NCBI GenBank assembly: GCA_945900705.1
Contig: CAMDKJ010000104.1
Location: 1 to 6,184 of the forward strand
Direction: 5' to 3'
From: Bifidobacterium breve
GTDB taxonomy: Bacteria > Actinomycetota > Actinomycetes > S36-B12
DNA length: 6,184 bases
Position 1 is the stretch's first letter. Each line of letters opens with the position of its first letter. Below the pieces are notes generated by a model, which was not told the origin of the DNA, ran no database searches, and saw nothing but the letters and a program-made list of their open reading frames with translations. Positions 6,052 to 6,184 of this stretch are shown in pieces. Both the position numbers and the translations under genes were made by a program.

Positions 6052-6184
6052 CTAGAGCACTTTCACCGCACTTGGCGGCGTGGAGCCGCCTTCAGTGCAG
6101 AAGCCGAAGGACTCCGCGCTCACACTAGGTGCGAGCGTGCCAAGGGCCGGCACCACGGTGACCGTGTTCCCGCTTCGAGTTGAC
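6052..6184 (-). CDS. 3' end of a gene ending in a CBM2-like domain, partial
   Basis: A minus-strand frame open from the right edge ends with TAG at 6052-6054 and gives 43 C-terminal residues. The sequence SGNTVTVVPALGTLAPSVSA followed by ESFGFCTEGGSTPPSAV resembles the last strands of a family 2 carbohydrate-binding module, in which a VTV strand, the LAPG-type turn and an FGF strand occur in this order and spacing. Such modules sit on secreted glycoside hydrolases or cell-wall proteins. The usual Gly after LAP is replaced by Ser, and the fragment is short, so the family call is tentative although the coding call is good. Its stop is only five bases from the stop of the convergent 4565 gene, leaving no room for a separate terminator. 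Confidence 0.55.
   Translation of the reverse strand, partial: STRSGNTVTVVPALGTLAPSVSAESFGFCTEGGSTPPSAVKVL

Noticed and set aside
6068..6098. Terminator for the 4565 gene (GCACT/GGCGGC stem-loop)
   Set aside because: A stem of GGCGGC/GCCGCC with flanking GCACT/AGTGC pairing exists, but no T tract follows and it lies inside the coding end of the convergent gene, where it encodes GGSTPPSA.

Overview
This 6.2-kb window looks like chromosomal DNA from an actinobacterium. The main evidence is a complete class I glutamine synthetase of the actinobacterial GlnA type, with a divergent RDD-family membrane protein and a GlnR-like nitrogen operator between them. A short partial reading frame at the left edge sits where many actinobacteria carry a DUF4191-type gene, in the order lipA, DUF4191, RDD, glnA. 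The genus cannot be fixed from the sequence alone.

Left third (1-2242): the 3' end of an unidentified gene (1-129, +) overlaps tail to tail with the RDD membrane protein gene (126-539, -). A short divergent control region follows, and then glnA (best start 726, ends 2150). glnA ends at a strong intrinsic terminator with a UUCG-capped stem (2199-2226). The glnA leader carries a GlnR-box-like array (578-615) and a small hairpin (673-695).

Middle (2243-4540): a mosaic of broken genes. An amidase-signature gene on the minus strand (2243 to about 3550), visibly richer in A+T than its flanks, has lost its 5' end. It abuts, head to head, a plus-strand fragment of a Cas9 nuclease (about 3560-4200). 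That fragment keeps the HNH and RuvC-III segments but lacks RuvC-I, the recognition lobe and the C-terminal domain. It is followed in another frame by the 3' end of an ISL3-family transposase (about 4216-4500) and what appears to be that element's right terminal inverted repeat (4517-4540). No CRISPR array, tracrRNA, cas1 or cas2 is visible, so this is the scar of a lost type II CRISPR-Cas locus, not a working one.

Right third (4541-6184): a 493-residue predicted exported or membrane-anchored protein (4565-6046, +) starts 24 bases after the IS end. It has Cys, His and Asp/Asn motifs suggesting a papain-like cysteine hydrolase fold, followed by a probable beta-rich tail. The 3' end of a convergent gene enters from the right edge (6052-6184, -); its C-terminus resembles a family 2 carbohydrate-binding module.

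Only the glnA/RDD region reads as an ordinary, conserved and coherently regulated unit. The middle is accessory DNA shaped by deletion and transposition. The right part is intact but poorly characterised.
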